Shown here one piece after another: positions 37,190-45,859 of a DNA stretch of 64,000 bases. Made by a program: the position numbers and the translations under genes. Each line of letters opens with the position of its first letter. The first letter of the stretch is position 1. This DNA is from Kaistella faecalis (GTDB taxonomy: Bacteria > Bacteroidota > Bacteroidia > Flavobacteriales > Weeksellaceae): contig NZ_CP078067.1 of NCBI RefSeq assembly GCF_019195395.1, positions 1,441,783 through 1,505,782 on the forward strand, read 5' to 3'. Below the pieces are notes generated by a model, which ran no database searches, was not told the origin of the DNA, and saw only the letters and a program-made list of their open reading frames with translations.

Positions 37190-37462
37190 TTACATGGGTT
37201 CCTGTTTTTTTGGAGTTGGTTTTGCAACTTCTTCCTGTTTTAGTTCAGCCGCAGTTTCTGTTTTTACAGCCGCGTCATCTGCTGCTTTCACTTCCAAAGT
37301 TTCTACAGGAAGTGCTACAGCAGCATCTGCCTTTACTTCAGCTTTCACTTCGGTTTTGGCAGCTTTTTCCGCTTTTACTTTCTTTGTCTTGTCGGTGGTT
37401 TGAGCGGTGGCGAAACTCACGCCTGCAGCCAATAATACTACTGCGAATAAGGACTTTGTCAT
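37190..37462 (-). CDS. Small secreted Lys/Ala/Glu-rich protein, unknown function
   Basis: 90 aa. A signal peptide (MTKSLFAVVLLAAGVSFATA) is followed by a low-complexity mature part of about 70 residues rich in Lys, Ala, Glu, Val and Thr, ending in PTPKKQEPM, and with no cysteine. It is probably disordered. Coding is supported by an ATG start, the signal peptide and a dedicated terminator. No family can be named. Neighbours (rplY, a YkgJ-like protein) give no functional hint. Confidence 0.7.
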   Translation of the reverse strand: MTKSLFAVVLLAAGVSFATAQTTDKTKKVKAEKAAKTEVKAEVKADAAVALPVETLEVKAADDAAVKTETAAELKQEEVAKPTPKKQEPM

Positions 37463-37578
37463 AATAATAAATTTTAGGTTAGTGCTGAAGCTATAACGCA
37501 GGTAATGCGCAGGTAATTATCCGCGAAAGAAAACTTTAACTCAATTTATTAAAGTTTGTGATTTATTTAGAGAGTGGT

Positions 37579-38067
37579 TTATTTCTCAAAATTCTTCTTT
37601 AAACGTTCTACAAATTCGAATGCTGCAGGGCAAATGAGCGTATTTTTAATGGTGAGATGATTGATCTGGTAAATTTTTCTTCGGTCTGTGTGAGGGAACT
37701 CTCGGCAGGCTTTAGGTCTTACTTCGTAGATCGAACAGGTGTTGTCGGCATTCAGAAACCAACAAGGCAGGCTTTGCAGAACTTTGTCATTGTCTTCGTC
37801 GGTTCTCAGGAATTTGGCTTCGAAATCGACCTGTTTCATCCGCAGATGCTTTGCAATTCTTTCGGTATCTTTTTCGGTAAAAAGCGGTCCTGTGGTTTTG
37901 CAGCAGTTTGCGCACTTAAGGCAGTCAATTTTTTCAAAAACTTCGTCATGGGTTTCCTGAACGGTGTAATCGAGATTTTTGGGTGGTTTCTTCTTTAAAT
38001 TATCAAGAAACTTTTTGTGTTCTTTCTGTTTTAAAGTTGCCTGGTTTTTATAGAAGTCGAGATTCAT
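37579..38067 (-). CDS. YkgJ-type putative zinc/iron-chelating cysteine-cluster protein
   Basis: 162 aa from the ATG at 38067. An upstream in-frame start adds 13 residues outside the family pattern and lies above the -7 box. The cysteine set is CLKCANCCKTTGP, then CWFLNADNTC, IYEVRPKACREFP and a last Cys in LICPAAFEF, matching the YkgJ/UPF0153 cluster family that is believed to bind a metal or Fe-S cluster. The biological role is unknown. The -7 box ends 5 nt before the ATG, predicting a leaderless mRNA. Confidence 0.85.
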   Translation of the reverse strand: MNLDFYKNQATLKQKEHKKFLDNLKKKPPKNLDYTVQETHDEVFEKIDCLKCANCCKTTGPLFTEKDTERIAKHLRMKQVDFEAKFLRTDEDNDKVLQSLPCWFLNADNTCSIYEVRPKACREFPHTDRRKIYQINHLTIKNTLICPAAFEFVERLKKNFEK

Positions 38068-38071
38068 GATG

Positions 38072-38079
38072 CAAAAATA
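38072..38079 (-). promoter_or_regulatory. -7 promoter element giving a leaderless YkgJ-like transcript
   Basis: Minus strand TATTTTTG followed by CATC and then the ATG at 38067. With a start site about 5 nt after the box, transcription would begin at the A of ATG. Confidence 0.5.
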
Positions 38080-38120
38080 ACTGATATTCGCGAAACCTGG
38101 AATCATTTAATAAATTGATT

Positions 38121-38222
38121 TGCGGCCGCGATAGCAGCGGTTACCCCACAGCGAAACCGCAGAATGGAGTGGAGCGGCTGAGTGAGGAGTATGAGCGGAT
38201 AGCGCGAATTGTCCGCACGTAA
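38121..38222. repeat. GC-rich intergenic element, possible degenerate dispersed repeat
   Basis: A GC-rich block in an otherwise AT-rich gap, containing GCGGCCGCGATAGCAGCGG, repeated GGAGYRGAGCGG-like units and GAGCGGATAGCGCG. Its AGCGGATAGCG string resembles the reverse complement of the CCGCTGTCCGCTG end of copy B (20688-20760). It has no open frame of note. Confidence 0.4.
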
Positions 38223-38269
38223 AACAAATAGTTTCAAGCGTACCCATTAAACCAATCGTTTTAAAATCT

Positions 38270-38277
38270 TAATTTTG
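38270..38277 (+). promoter_or_regulatory. -7 promoter element giving a leaderless haemoglobin transcript
   Basis: TAATTTTG, then ATGC, then the ATG at 38282. The spacing equals that at the YkgJ-like and dinB genes. Confidence 0.5.
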
Positions 38278-38281
38278 ATGC

Positions 38282-38665
38282 ATGAAAAAATTAGAGTCAA
38301 GAGATGATATTGAATTTTTGGTCAACGCATTTTATGATAAAGTCAGTAAGGACGAGAAAATTGGATTTTTTTTTAATGATGTTGCAAAAGTAGATTGGAG
38401 CCACCATTTACCGAAAATGTATTCGTTTTGGGAAAGCCTGCTGTTCGGAGAAGCCTCTTACAAAGGAAATCCTATGGCTATGCATTTCCCTATCAATGAG
38501 AAAGTGGCGATAGAAAAAGATCATTTCGCGCACTGGATCCGTTTGTGGACTGAAACTGTTGAGGAGAATTTTACAGGTGAATTGGCGGAAGCTGCCATCC
38601 ACAAGGCATCCAACATTGCTAATTTAATGGCGTATAAAATGGAAGTTGCAAGAAGATTGCGATAA
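38282..38665 (+). CDS. Group III truncated haemoglobin
   Basis: 127-aa haem protein of the 2-over-2 globin fold, group III, thought to handle O2, NO or peroxide. Signature stretches are FYDKVSKDEKIGFFF, VDWSHHLPKMYSFWESLLFG and YKGNPMAMH. The proximal haem ligand is probably His81 in KDHFAHWIRLW. It is a single-gene unit with its own -7 box and a strong bidirectional terminator. Confidence 0.92.
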   Translation: MKKLESRDDIEFLVNAFYDKVSKDEKIGFFFNDVAKVDWSHHLPKMYSFWESLLFGEASYKGNPMAMHFPINEKVAIEKDHFAHWIRLWTETVEENFTGELAEAAIHKASNIANLMAYKMEVARRLR

Positions 38666-38680
38666 ACGTTTTAAGAAAAA

Positions 38681-38713
38681 AATGTGAATTTTCGGAAGAT
38701 GAAAATTCACATT
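38681..38713. terminator. Bidirectional terminator
   Basis: 13-bp stem AATGTGAATTTTC / GAAAATTCACATT with a 7-nt loop and T/A-rich flanks, between the convergent haemoglobin and antiporter genes. Confidence 0.83.
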
Positions 38714-38720
38714 TTATTTT

Positions 38721-39797
38721 TTAAGGAATAATAACGGTAAAGATATACGCTGCGAGATTCACGATTAACACTGCGCCGTACATAATATTTGTTTTGCCCC
38801 GACTCAGTGACAGCATTACGATGAAGACCGACAAAGCGAGTAGAATAATGGATTTCATATCCAAGCCGAGAACGAATGGGATATCGAACAGGATACATAC
38901 TACTGATACCGCTGGGATGGTAAGTCCCACACTTGCGAGTGCTGAACCTAATCCCAGATTAATAGAGGTCTGTATCTGGTTATTTCTGGCGGCCCGTATT
39001 GCAGCAACACCTTCAGGCAACAATACCACAGATGCAATGATTACCCCAACCAACGCGCGTGGTGCTCCTATATTTTCCACAAAATGCTCGATGACAGGAG
39101 ATAAGCCTTTAGCCATAAAAATCACTACTGCTAAACTAACGACCAATAAAGCTAAACTTAGTATAGTCTTCTGCATTGTTGGTGGGTCTGCTTCGTGCGT
39201 GGTATGATCCTCTTCTTCAATAACAAAGAAATTACGGTGACGTACCGTCTGCACCCTGAGAAAGGTGCCATAAATTACCAAACAGGCAAGGGAAACAAAA
39301 ATTAACTGTGCCTCAGTATAAAACGGCCCCCGCACACTGGAGGTATAATTAGGCAATATTAGGGTAAGCACAAGAATGGCAACTAAACTTACTAAATAAG
39401 TTGTTCCGGAGCTGCGCATAAAAAACTGCTCTTTGTACTTCGCGGCACCGATCCAGATACAAGCTCCTAAAATACCGTTAAGAATAAGCATTACCGCCGC
39501 AAAAACCGTGTCGCGGGCGTAAGTCATAGCGCCCTCGCCGCCGGAAAGCATGAAAGAAATAATTAAGCCTACCTCAAGGATTGTGATACAGATCGCCAAA
39601 ATGATAGTTCCATAAGGTTCTCCCACTTTGTGTGCAATCACCTCTGCGTGATGTACTGCAGCTAAAACACTCCCAAAAAGAAGGATCGCCCCGGCAAGAT
39701 TAGATATTGTATTATCCACTAAAAATCCGCCGAGATAAAATAGGCCGGCGATGATAGGAACCAGAATGGTCCAGTGTAAAATGCTCTTTAACTTCAT
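38721..39797 (-). CDS. ChaA-type calcium/proton antiporter
   Basis: 358 aa with about 11 membrane helices in two homologous halves, as in the CaCA superfamily. The alpha repeats with cation-binding acidic residues are GEPYGTIILAICITILEVGL in the first half and LLPEGVAAIRAARNNQIQTS in the second. E. coli ChaA exports Ca2+, Na+ and K+ in exchange for protons at high pH; the exact ion here is not determined. A short acidic loop (EEEDHTTHEADPP) lies between the halves. Monocistronic by context. Confidence 0.9.
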   Translation of the reverse strand: MKLKSILHWTILVPIIAGLFYLGGFLVDNTISNLAGAILLFGSVLAAVHHAEVIAHKVGEPYGTIILAICITILEVGLIISFMLSGGEGAMTYARDTVFAAVMLILNGILGACIWIGAAKYKEQFFMRSSGTTYLVSLVAILVLTLILPNYTSSVRGPFYTEAQLIFVSLACLVIYGTFLRVQTVRHRNFFVIEEEDHTTHEADPPTMQKTILSLALLVVSLAVVIFMAKGLSPVIEHFVENIGAPRALVGVIIASVVLLPEGVAAIRAARNNQIQTSINLGLGSALASVGLTIPAVSVVCILFDIPFVLGLDMKSIILLALSVFIVMLSLSRGKTNIMYGAVLIVNLAAYIFTVIIP

Positions 39798-39876
39798 AAA
39801 AAAAATTTTTTACAAAATACAAAAAATCTATTGAAAATGAAATAATTATTTAAAAAACAAATCGGAAACTGTGTTT

Positions 39877-40209
39877 TCATTGCCAAAAATAATAATCCTG
39901 AAAATCTGTAAACATGTGAAAAAGAAGTCCGACAGATGCTATTTTATAACATCCTTTAAAAAAGACAGTGCCTAAAAAATATACTGCAATTGCAGGATAA
40001 GTATGAAGTGGGTGAAATCCGATGCTCGCTCTGTTAGGATCAAAAATTGGGTCTGCAAAAACATGGTCAATATCTACAGCCATGGTAGCAATCATGACAA
40101 GATAGGCTTTACGCCAATGATCTTTAAAAAACATTTTCGCAATGAAAAACGGGAAAATAAAATGCAGAAAATAATGGAAGATTTCCCGAACGTAAAATAT
40201 TTCACTCAT
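39877..40209 (-). CDS. Small membrane protein with DIDH motif (probably DUF6122-type)
   Basis: 110 aa with three or four membrane helices. Histidines and aspartates are clustered around AVDIDHVFADPIFDPNR, HPLHTYP and HMFTDFQDY, a pattern seen in YdjM/DUF457-like membrane hydrolases. From memory this matches a small Bacteroidota DUF family. Function unknown. Its -7 box (40251-40258) lies just inside the gap next to the AlkD gene. Confidence 0.75.
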   Translation of the reverse strand: MSEIFYVREIFHYFLHFIFPFFIAKMFFKDHWRKAYLVMIATMAVDIDHVFADPIFDPNRASIGFHPLHTYPAIAVYFLGTVFFKGCYKIASVGLLFHMFTDFQDYYFWQ

Positions 40210-40250
40210 TCTAAAATTCTATTTTTCAGCGATCATCAATTCAATTGGTG

Positions 40251-40258
40251 CAAAATTA
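40251..40258 (-). promoter_or_regulatory. -7 promoter element for the 39877-40209 gene
   Basis: Minus strand TAATTTTG, full consensus match, 41 bp upstream of the ATG. Confidence 0.5.
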
Positions 40259-40261
40259 CCA

Positions 40262-40981
40262 TTAAATTCTGCCTTTCAAAAAATCCTGTCTTAAATCTTC
40301 ATCCATTTTTTCGATCGCATAGCGTAGCGTTGTTCTGGGCATTGTATGATAATTTGTTTTCAGGAAACTAAAAAGTTCTGCTTCATTTTTGTTTCCCATT
40401 TCACGCAGGAGCCAGCCATTTGCTTTGTGCATTAAATCGTGCGGGTGATGCAGGTTATACAGTGCCAGTTCTTTGAGGAGTTCAAATTTCCCTTTTTTTA
40501 CGTAGAACATCGTGGCGACAATTGCCATTCTTTTGCTCCACATATTTTCTTCGGCAGCCAACGTTCTTAAAAGATCCTCATTTTCGGTTTCGAATGAGTG
40601 CCTGCCCAGAATTTTATACGCAGAATTATCAACCAAATCCCAGTTATTAACGAACTTTTTGTAATTCAGATAAAAGCTGACAATATCGTTTTTATCTTTT
40701 TCACTCCTTGCCTTTTCGAATTTATTTACGAGCATTAATAAAGCACAATGGCGGTGTTCATGAATTTTTGAAGATAAAAGTTCAGCAATTTCCGGCAATG
40801 AAATTCTCTGCCAGTATTCTTTAACAATCTTTCGCTGGTCAGGAACCGTAACACCAATAAAGCGATCACCTTCAGCGTACCCGCCTTTTCCGGCTTTAAA
40901 AAAACGGGGAAAAAACGCAGCTTTCTCTGGAAGTGCAAGATCTTGAAGTGCGGATTTTATTTCATCTACCACTACATGCAA
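40262..40981 (-). CDS. DNA alkylation repair protein (AlkD family)
   Basis: HEAT-like-repeat DNA glycosylase family removing alkylated bases. Core features are EKAAFFPRFFKAGKGGYAEGDRFIGVTVPDQRKI, split here as PRFFKAGKGGYAEGD and GVTVPDQRKIVKEYW, then WDLVDNSAYKILG and MWSKRMAIVAT. The start is uncertain. An ATG at 41026 would overlap hflX by 44 bp and add residues unlike the family. In-frame TTG (40981) and GTG (40972) codons lie next to the hflX stop, and I give the TTG. It is co-directional with hflX and probably coupled to it. Confidence 0.88.
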   Translation of the reverse strand: MHVVVDEIKSALQDLALPEKAAFFPRFFKAGKGGYAEGDRFIGVTVPDQRKIVKEYWQRISLPEIAELLSSKIHEHRHCALLMLVNKFEKARSEKDKNDIVSFYLNYKKFVNNWDLVDNSAYKILGRHSFETENEDLLRTLAAEENMWSKRMAIVATMFYVKKGKFELLKELALYNLHHPHDLMHKANGWLLREMGNKNEAELFSFLKTNYHTMPRTTLRYAIEKMDEDLRQDFLKGRI

Positions 40982-40982
40982 T

Positions 40983-42197
40983 TTATTTGTCTTCTTCCTC
41001 CTCAAAATACTCAAAAAGGAAATCATTGTACGGGAATCTTGAAATATGAATTTTAAGGACCTCGTCGTAGATCATTTTTTTCATTTCCTCAAAATTTTCT
41101 TTTGTTAAAGCCGAAATAAATACGGTAGGGAATTTAGATTTCGACATCCAGGTTTTTTCCCATTCGTCCAGAGAAATATTTTTACGTGATTCTGGTGTTA
41201 AGTCATCCTCTTCTTTTTTCTCGTAGCTGAAATCATCAATCTTATTGAAAACCATAATCATCGGTTTCTGATGGGCGTTGATTTCCATTAAAATTTTGTT
41301 TACGGAATCGATATGATCCTCAAAACTTTCATGGGAAATATCAACTACGTGAATAAGCAAATCAGCTTCCCGAACCTCGTCTAACGTAGATTTAAAACTC
41401 TCCACTAACTGTGTAGGTAGTTTCCTGATGAAACCTACGGTATCCGTCAACAGGAAAGGCAGGTTGCCGATCACTACTTTTCTAACCGTGGTATCGAGGG
41501 TTGCAAAAAGCTTATTTTCAGCAAAAACATCGGATTTGGAAAGGGCGTTCATGAGGGTAGATTTCCCTACGTTGGTATAACCTACCAGCGCCGCGCGCAC
41601 TACCTTTCCGCGGTTATTTCTTTGGGTCGCCATTTGGCGGTCGATTGTTTTGAGTTTTTCTTTAAGCAAAGAGATACGGTCACGGATAATCCTTCTGTCG
41701 GTTTCGATTTCTGTTTCACCCGGACCTCTCATTCCGATACCCCCTTTCTGTCTTTCGAGGTGGGTCCACATTCTTGTAAGTCTTGGTAGAAGGTATTGAT
41801 ACTGAGCTAATTCCACCTGAGTTCTTGCATAAGAAGTTTGCGCACGCTGGGCAAAAATATCAAGAATCAGATTGGTTCTGTCAAGAATTTTAACTTCAAT
41901 TTCTCTTTCTAAATTCTTTAGTTGTGAAGGCGAAAGTTCATCATCGAAAATCACGGTTCCGATTTCGTTTTCTTTTACAAAATCGCGTACTTCCTGAGCT
42001 TTTCCGCTTCCGATAAATGTTTTGGAATCAGGCTGGGTTAATTTTTGAGTGAAACGTTTTACTACCGTAGCGCCTGCGGTTAGAGCGAGGAATTCTAATT
42101 CATCCATATATTCCACAAGCTTTTCTTCATCCTGATTTTGGGTGATCAAACCTACCAAAACGGCTTTTTCGTATAGGTGTTCTTTATTATCGAGCAT
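40983..42197 (-). CDS. hflX: GTPase HflX
   Basis: Ribosome-associated GTPase that splits or rescues stalled ribosomes under stress. 404 aa. The N-terminal HflX domain contains the nucleotide-binding-like GSGKAQEVRDF, then a helical linker with the conserved RGPGETEIETDRR. The G domain has G1 GYTNVGKST, G3 DTVGF and G4 NKID. The C-terminus is acidic (EYFEEEEDK). It has a -7 box 23 bp upstream and is followed by the AlkD gene. Confidence 0.95.
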   Translation of the reverse strand: MLDNKEHLYEKAVLVGLITQNQDEEKLVEYMDELEFLALTAGATVVKRFTQKLTQPDSKTFIGSGKAQEVRDFVKENEIGTVIFDDELSPSQLKNLEREIEVKILDRTNLILDIFAQRAQTSYARTQVELAQYQYLLPRLTRMWTHLERQKGGIGMRGPGETEIETDRRIIRDRISLLKEKLKTIDRQMATQRNNRGKVVRAALVGYTNVGKSTLMNALSKSDVFAENKLFATLDTTVRKVVIGNLPFLLTDTVGFIRKLPTQLVESFKSTLDEVREADLLIHVVDISHESFEDHIDSVNKILMEINAHQKPMIMVFNKIDDFSYEKKEEDDLTPESRKNISLDEWEKTWMSKSKFPTVFISALTKENFEEMKKMIYDEVLKIHISRFPYNDFLFEYFEEEEDK

Positions 42198-42220
42198 AGT
42201 TTAGTTTTTTCTGATGAGTA

Positions 42221-42228
42221 CAAAATTA
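42221..42228 (-). promoter_or_regulatory. -7 promoter element for hflX
   Basis: Minus strand TAATTTTG, full consensus match, overlapping the last codon of the SemiSWEET gene. Confidence 0.5.
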
Positions 42229-42495
42229 GTTTTTTTCTTTGTCATAAATAAGTTTTAACACAATCAAAACCCCTGTTGCAACTGTTGAAATGCTGTTAGT
42301 GACCATCATAGAGATGTGCTCCTGCATAATGCCGTACCAGAGCCAAAGCCCAGAACTCACGATTCCGATGATGCAGGTAAGAAGCGCAATTTCCTCCGCA
42401 GATTTTTCTTTGATGATCTTTATGATTTGTGGGATAAATAATGCCGAGGACATCCCGCCGGCGATAAATCCGATAATTTCTGGGTTGATGTTCAT
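42226..42495 (-). CDS. SemiSWEET-type sugar transporter
   Basis: 89 aa, three membrane helices, one triple-helix bundle unit that works as a dimer. The PQ-loop Pro-Gln is in ALFIPQIIKIIKEKSAEEI, and the second and third helices hold GLWLWYGIMQ and VTNSISTVATGVLIV with the usual Asn for sugar contact. Bacterial SemiSWEETs passively move glucose or sucrose; the substrate here is unknown. It lies just upstream of hflX on the same strand. Confidence 0.88.
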   Translation of the reverse strand: MNINPEIIGFIAGGMSSALFIPQIIKIIKEKSAEEIALLTCIIGIVSSGLWLWYGIMQEHISMMVTNSISTVATGVLIVLKLIYDKEKN

Positions 42496-42561
42496 TTTAA
42501 ATTTATGTTTAAAAAAAGCATTGATTTAACAGACATTCCATTTTTATGCCGTGATTTTTCA

Positions 42562-42569
42562 TAATTTTG
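42562..42569 (+). promoter_or_regulatory. -7 promoter element for the GNAT gene
   Basis: TAATTTTG, full consensus match. It lies inside a longer possible reading frame starting at 42551, so it argues for the downstream GTG start at 42599. Confidence 0.5.
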
Positions 42570-42598
42570 AGTCTTACAACAATATAGTTTTTACCAAA

Positions 42599-43114
42599 GT
42601 GATAGATAATATTGAAACAGAACGCCTCTTTCTAAAACCGGTTTCGGTTGATGATGCATCGTTTATTTACGAATTATATAACTCGCCGCGATTTATTGAG
42701 TTTATTGGAGACAGAAACATTCGTAATACGGATGCTGCACGGGATTATATTATGAACAGGTTTCTTCCTCAAATTGAAAGATTGGGTTACGGGAATTATG
42801 TTATTGTGCGTAAAGATGACGGGCAAAAAATTGGGAGCGTTGGCATTTTCGAACGTGAAGGACTTGATGTACACGATATCGGATTCTCTTTCCTTCCTGA
42901 ATTTGAAGGTAAAGGTTACGGATTTGAAGCCGCATCTGCTTTAATTAAAGTTGCTTTGAAAGAATTTTGCTTGAAAAAACTCTCCGCAATCACTACAGAC
43001 GCTAACATATCATCCCAAAAACTGATTGAGAAGCTGGGACTAAAATTCCAGAAAACCGTTCGGTTACCTGATGATGACGAGGAGTTGAGGTATTATGAAA
43101 TGGAAATCAACTAA
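42599..43114 (+). CDS. GNAT family N-acetyltransferase (RimJ/RimL-like)
   Basis: 171 aa from the GTG at 42599, giving the usual N-terminus (M)IDNIETERLFLKPVSVDDA. A GTG at 42551 is also in frame but lies upstream of the -7 box, and the added residues are not family-like. The acetyl-CoA loop is FEGKGYGFEAA, and the C-terminal part ANISSQKLIEKLGLKF is typical of the RimJ/RimL/SpeG-like branch. Acceptor unknown. Converges with hemE across a bidirectional terminator. Confidence 0.83.
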   Translation: MIDNIETERLFLKPVSVDDASFIYELYNSPRFIEFIGDRNIRNTDAARDYIMNRFLPQIERLGYGNYVIVRKDDGQKIGSVGIFEREGLDVHDIGFSFLPEFEGKGYGFEAASALIKVALKEFCLKKLSAITTDANISSQKLIEKLGLKFQKTVRLPDDDEELRYYEMEIN

Positions 43115-43145
43115 AAAAGGAAACACATTAAGCATTTCCTTTTTT
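43113..43145. terminator. Bidirectional terminator between GNAT gene and hemE
   Basis: Stem AAAAAAGGAAA / TTTCCTTTTTT with an 11-nt loop, overlapping the GNAT stop codon and giving T-runs on both strands. Confidence 0.75.
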
Positions 43146-43194
43146 AATTTTTCTAACTAAACTTATTGACGCTCGCTTCGCTCGCGCTACTATT

Positions 43195-44223
43195 TTAATT
43201 CGGTTTCCAGTCAACAACTGCGCGGATAAACGCTTCAGCATTTTCCAGAGGAATATTTGGTAAAATCCCGTGACCCAGATTGACGATATAACGGTCTTTG
43301 CCGAAACGGTTAATCATTTCGTGAACCATTTTACGGATAGTTTCAGGAGAAGAATGTAGTCTTGTGGGATCAAAATTCCCCTGTAAAGTCATGGTGTGAT
43401 TGGTTAGAACTCTGGCGAATTCCGGTTTGATGGTCCAGTCTACTCCAAGTGCAGAAACTTTAGACATTGTCATGTCCTCCAGTGCGAACCAACAGCCTTT
43501 CCCGAAAACAACCACATGGGTTAACGGACTCAAAGCTTCTACAATCTGGTTGATATATTTCCAGGAAAACTCCTCGTAATCGTAAGGTGATAACATTCCG
43601 CCCCAGGAATCGAACACTTGAACGGCAGAGACGCCTTTTTCAACTTTTCTTTTCAGATAAGCAATCGTAGTGTCGGTAATTTTTTGCAACAGTAAATGGG
43701 CCGCTTCAGGATTCTGGAAACAGAAGGTTTTTGCGATTTCGAAAGCTTTAGAACCTTTCCCTTCAACACAGTAGCATAGAATTGTCCACGGCGATCCGGC
43801 GAAACCGATGAGCGGAATATCGTTATGCAATTTCTGCAGCGTCAATTCGATCGCATCGAAAACGTAACCTAAAGTATCATTAACATCAGGAACTATAACA
43901 TTCTGAACATCTTCCAAGGTTCGGATGGGGTTTTCCAGCCATGGTCCAACACCTTCTTTCATTTCGAAATCAATGCCCATTGCCTGTGGAACAACTAAAA
44001 TATCTGAAAAAAGTATCGCGGCATCCAGCGGATATCTGCGGATGGGCATCATGGTGATTTCGGCTGCGAGTTCTGGCGTACGGCATCGGGTGAAGAAATC
44101 GTACTGATCACGAAGCGCGCGGAATTCCGGCAGAAATCTTCCGGCCTGTCTCATCATCCAAACTGGTGGTCTTTCAACGGTTTCTCCTCTTAATGCTTTT
44201 AAATATAGGTCATTCTTAATCAT
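43195..44223 (-). CDS. hemE: Uroporphyrinogen decarboxylase
   Basis: Converts uroporphyrinogen III to coproporphyrinogen III. 342 aa, full length. Signature motifs are [20 protein letters not shown] near the N-terminus and [14 protein letters not shown], plus [12 protein letters not shown] and VQVFDSWGG; the catalytic Asp is in FSDILV. Last gene of the minus-strand hemA-hemC-hemD-hemE cluster, 28 bp after hemD. Confidence 0.96.
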   Translation of the reverse strand: MIKNDLYLKALRGETVERPPVWMMRQAGRFLPEFRALRDQYDFFTRCRTPELAAEITMMPIRRYPLDAAILFSDILVVPQAMGIDFEMKEGVGPWLENPIRTLEDVQNVIVPDVNDTLGYVFDAIELTLQKLHNDIPLIGFAGSPWTILCYCVEGKGSKAFEIAKTFCFQNPEAAHLLLQKITDTTIAYLKRKVEKGVSAVQVFDSWGGMLSPYDYEEFSWKYINQIVEALSPLTHVVVFGKGCWFALEDMTMSKVSALGVDWTIKPEFARVLTNHTMTLQGNFDPTRLHSSPETIRKMVHEMINRFGKDRYIVNLGHGILPNIPLENAEAFIRAVVDWKPN

Positions 44224-44251
44224 AATATTCTTTTTAATCCTGATGTATGGT

Positions 44252-44929
44252 TTATTTCATGCTGTGTTTCGCAATAACATTCAATAAATCATCAAGATTG
44301 CTTTCTTTACTGGTGAATACTTGGTTTTTGGTGAACTTTTTAATTTCTTTTTCGGTTGTTTCACCGATAGAAAAAATCTTCTTGTCCTCAAAGGAATTGA
44401 ATTTCGCAAAACTACGAACTCCGCTCGGACTAAAAAAACACACCGCATCATAGTCTGCTGTAATCTCGGGATAGAGAAGCTGGGTTTCGTAAACGGGAAT
44501 TTTTTTATAAGAAATATTCTGCAGCGGCAAGGTTTTATTCAGTACATCGAGTGCAAGGTTTCCACAGAAATGCAGAAATTTTTCTTTTGAACTGCTGTCG
44601 ATAATGAATTCGGAAAGTTCCTTGGCGTGTTTGGTCACTTTAAATGTTCCGTAACCGAATTTCCGTAACTCCCTTTTTGTGGTAATTCCTACGGTGTAAA
44701 TTTTATTGTATTTCTTGCTTGTGAAGTCTTCATCGGGATTAAAACCGTTTTCGAAAAAGCTCTGAACCGCATTTACACTTGTAAAAATCAATGACTTGTT
44801 TTTCAAATCAAAAGGTTCAACAGTTAACGGATTTATCCTGATCACATCCACGAAATCATAAGAAAAATGACTCCCTAATTTTTTGGAAATCATTATTTTA
44901 CTTATTCTTTTAGTGAAAATAATCCTCAT
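44252..44929 (-). CDS. hemD: Uroporphyrinogen-III synthase
   Basis: Cyclises hydroxymethylbilane with D-ring inversion. 225 aa. The family is weakly conserved in sequence; seen here are the two-domain layout, [16 protein letters not shown] near residue 50, the [15 protein letters not shown] linker motif and [14 protein letters not shown] with [11 protein letters not shown] in the second half. Position between hemC (18 bp away) and hemE makes the assignment firm. Confidence 0.9.
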   Translation of the reverse strand: MRIIFTKRISKIMISKKLGSHFSYDFVDVIRINPLTVEPFDLKNKSLIFTSVNAVQSFFENGFNPDEDFTSKKYNKIYTVGITTKRELRKFGYGTFKVTKHAKELSEFIIDSSSKEKFLHFCGNLALDVLNKTLPLQNISYKKIPVYETQLLYPEITADYDAVCFFSPSGVRSFAKFNSFEDKKIFSIGETTEKEIKKFTKNQVFTSKESNLDDLLNVIAKHSMK

Positions 44930-44947
44930 TTTATATACTTCAAAAAG

Positions 44948-45859
44948 CTAAATCTCGCGCTTAATCTGATTCATTAACTCGCGTCCACCGTTTTCAAGAA
45001 CTTTCTGCGCCAACATTTTTCCGAAATTTTCATGTTCATTCCATTCGAAAATCTCATCTGTTTCGATACAGTTTTTTCCGTCCAGAGAACATAATCTTCC
45101 GATAAATCTCACTTCGTTTTTGTCATTGATTTCAGCGAAAGCGCCGATGGGAGCGGTACACCCACCTTCTAAAGTATTCAGGAAATTTCTTTCAATTTCA
45201 ATACAAATCTGTGTGGGTTTGTGGTTAATATCCTTGAAGATTTCTTTAATCTCTGCGTCATCACGTCTTGAGCACACGGCAACAACACCTTGTGCCGGCG
45301 CTGAAATCATGATCGGAAGATACTCATAATCAACATTCAAACGCATTCTTTCGATTGCGGCAAGCGAAAACATTGTAGCATCAAAATCGAGTTCTTCAAG
45401 TTTGTTTAACCTGGTCTGTACATTACCTCGTATATCTGAAAACTGGGTGTCCGGAAATTCCTTAAGCCAGAAAGCGCGCCGGCGAAGGCTGCTTGTAGCA
45501 ATTTTCAGGTCATGAAGTTCTAAAGTTTCCGCATCTTTCTTTCTCACCAAGACATCCTGTGGATAATCGCGTTCTAAAACTGCGATAATTTCTATATTTT
45601 CCGGTAGTTCAGTAGGAATATCTTTCAGCGAATGCACTGCAATATCAACTTCATTATTAAGAAGTGCAATATCTAAATCTTTAGTAAAAATACCGGTAAT
45701 TCCCAGTGTGTATAATGGTTGGGTAAGATTTTTATCACCCGTTGCAAGTACCGGAATGATGTCTGTAGTATAATTCAGATTCTGAAGATTTCTTGCCACT
45801 TCCCGCGCCTGCCACATTGCGAGCGGCGAATTTCTGGTTCCTATTTTAATGCTTCTCAT
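44948..45859 (-). CDS. hemC: Hydroxymethylbilane synthase (porphobilinogen deaminase)
   Basis: Joins four porphobilinogen units. 303 aa from the ATG at 45859; a start at 45868 adds three residues and is possible. Motifs: KIGTRNSPLAMWQA, VAVHSLKDIPTELP with catalytic Asp, the Arg-rich ATSSLRRRAFW, and LNTLEGGCTAPIGAFA with the Cys that carries the dipyrromethane cofactor. Overlaps the 3' end of hemA by 14 bp. Confidence 0.95.
   Translation of the reverse strand: MRSIKIGTRNSPLAMWQAREVARNLQNLNYTTDIIPVLATGDKNLTQPLYTLGITGIFTKDLDIALLNNEVDIAVHSLKDIPTELPENIEIIAVLERDYPQDVLVRKKDAETLELHDLKIATSSLRRRAFWLKEFPDTQFSDIRGNVQTRLNKLEELDFDATMFSLAAIERMRLNVDYEYLPIMISAPAQGVVAVCSRRDDAEIKEIFKDINHKPTQICIEIERNFLNTLEGGCTAPIGAFAEINDKNEVRFIGRLCSLDGKNCIETDEIFEWNEHENFGKMLAQKVLENGGRELMNQIKREI

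Noticed and set aside
43160-43190. GC-rich CGCTCG-type direct repeat after hemE
   Set aside because: Only two short units, no spacer periodicity and no strong hairpin; probably part of the 3' flank, not a CRISPR or repeat copy.
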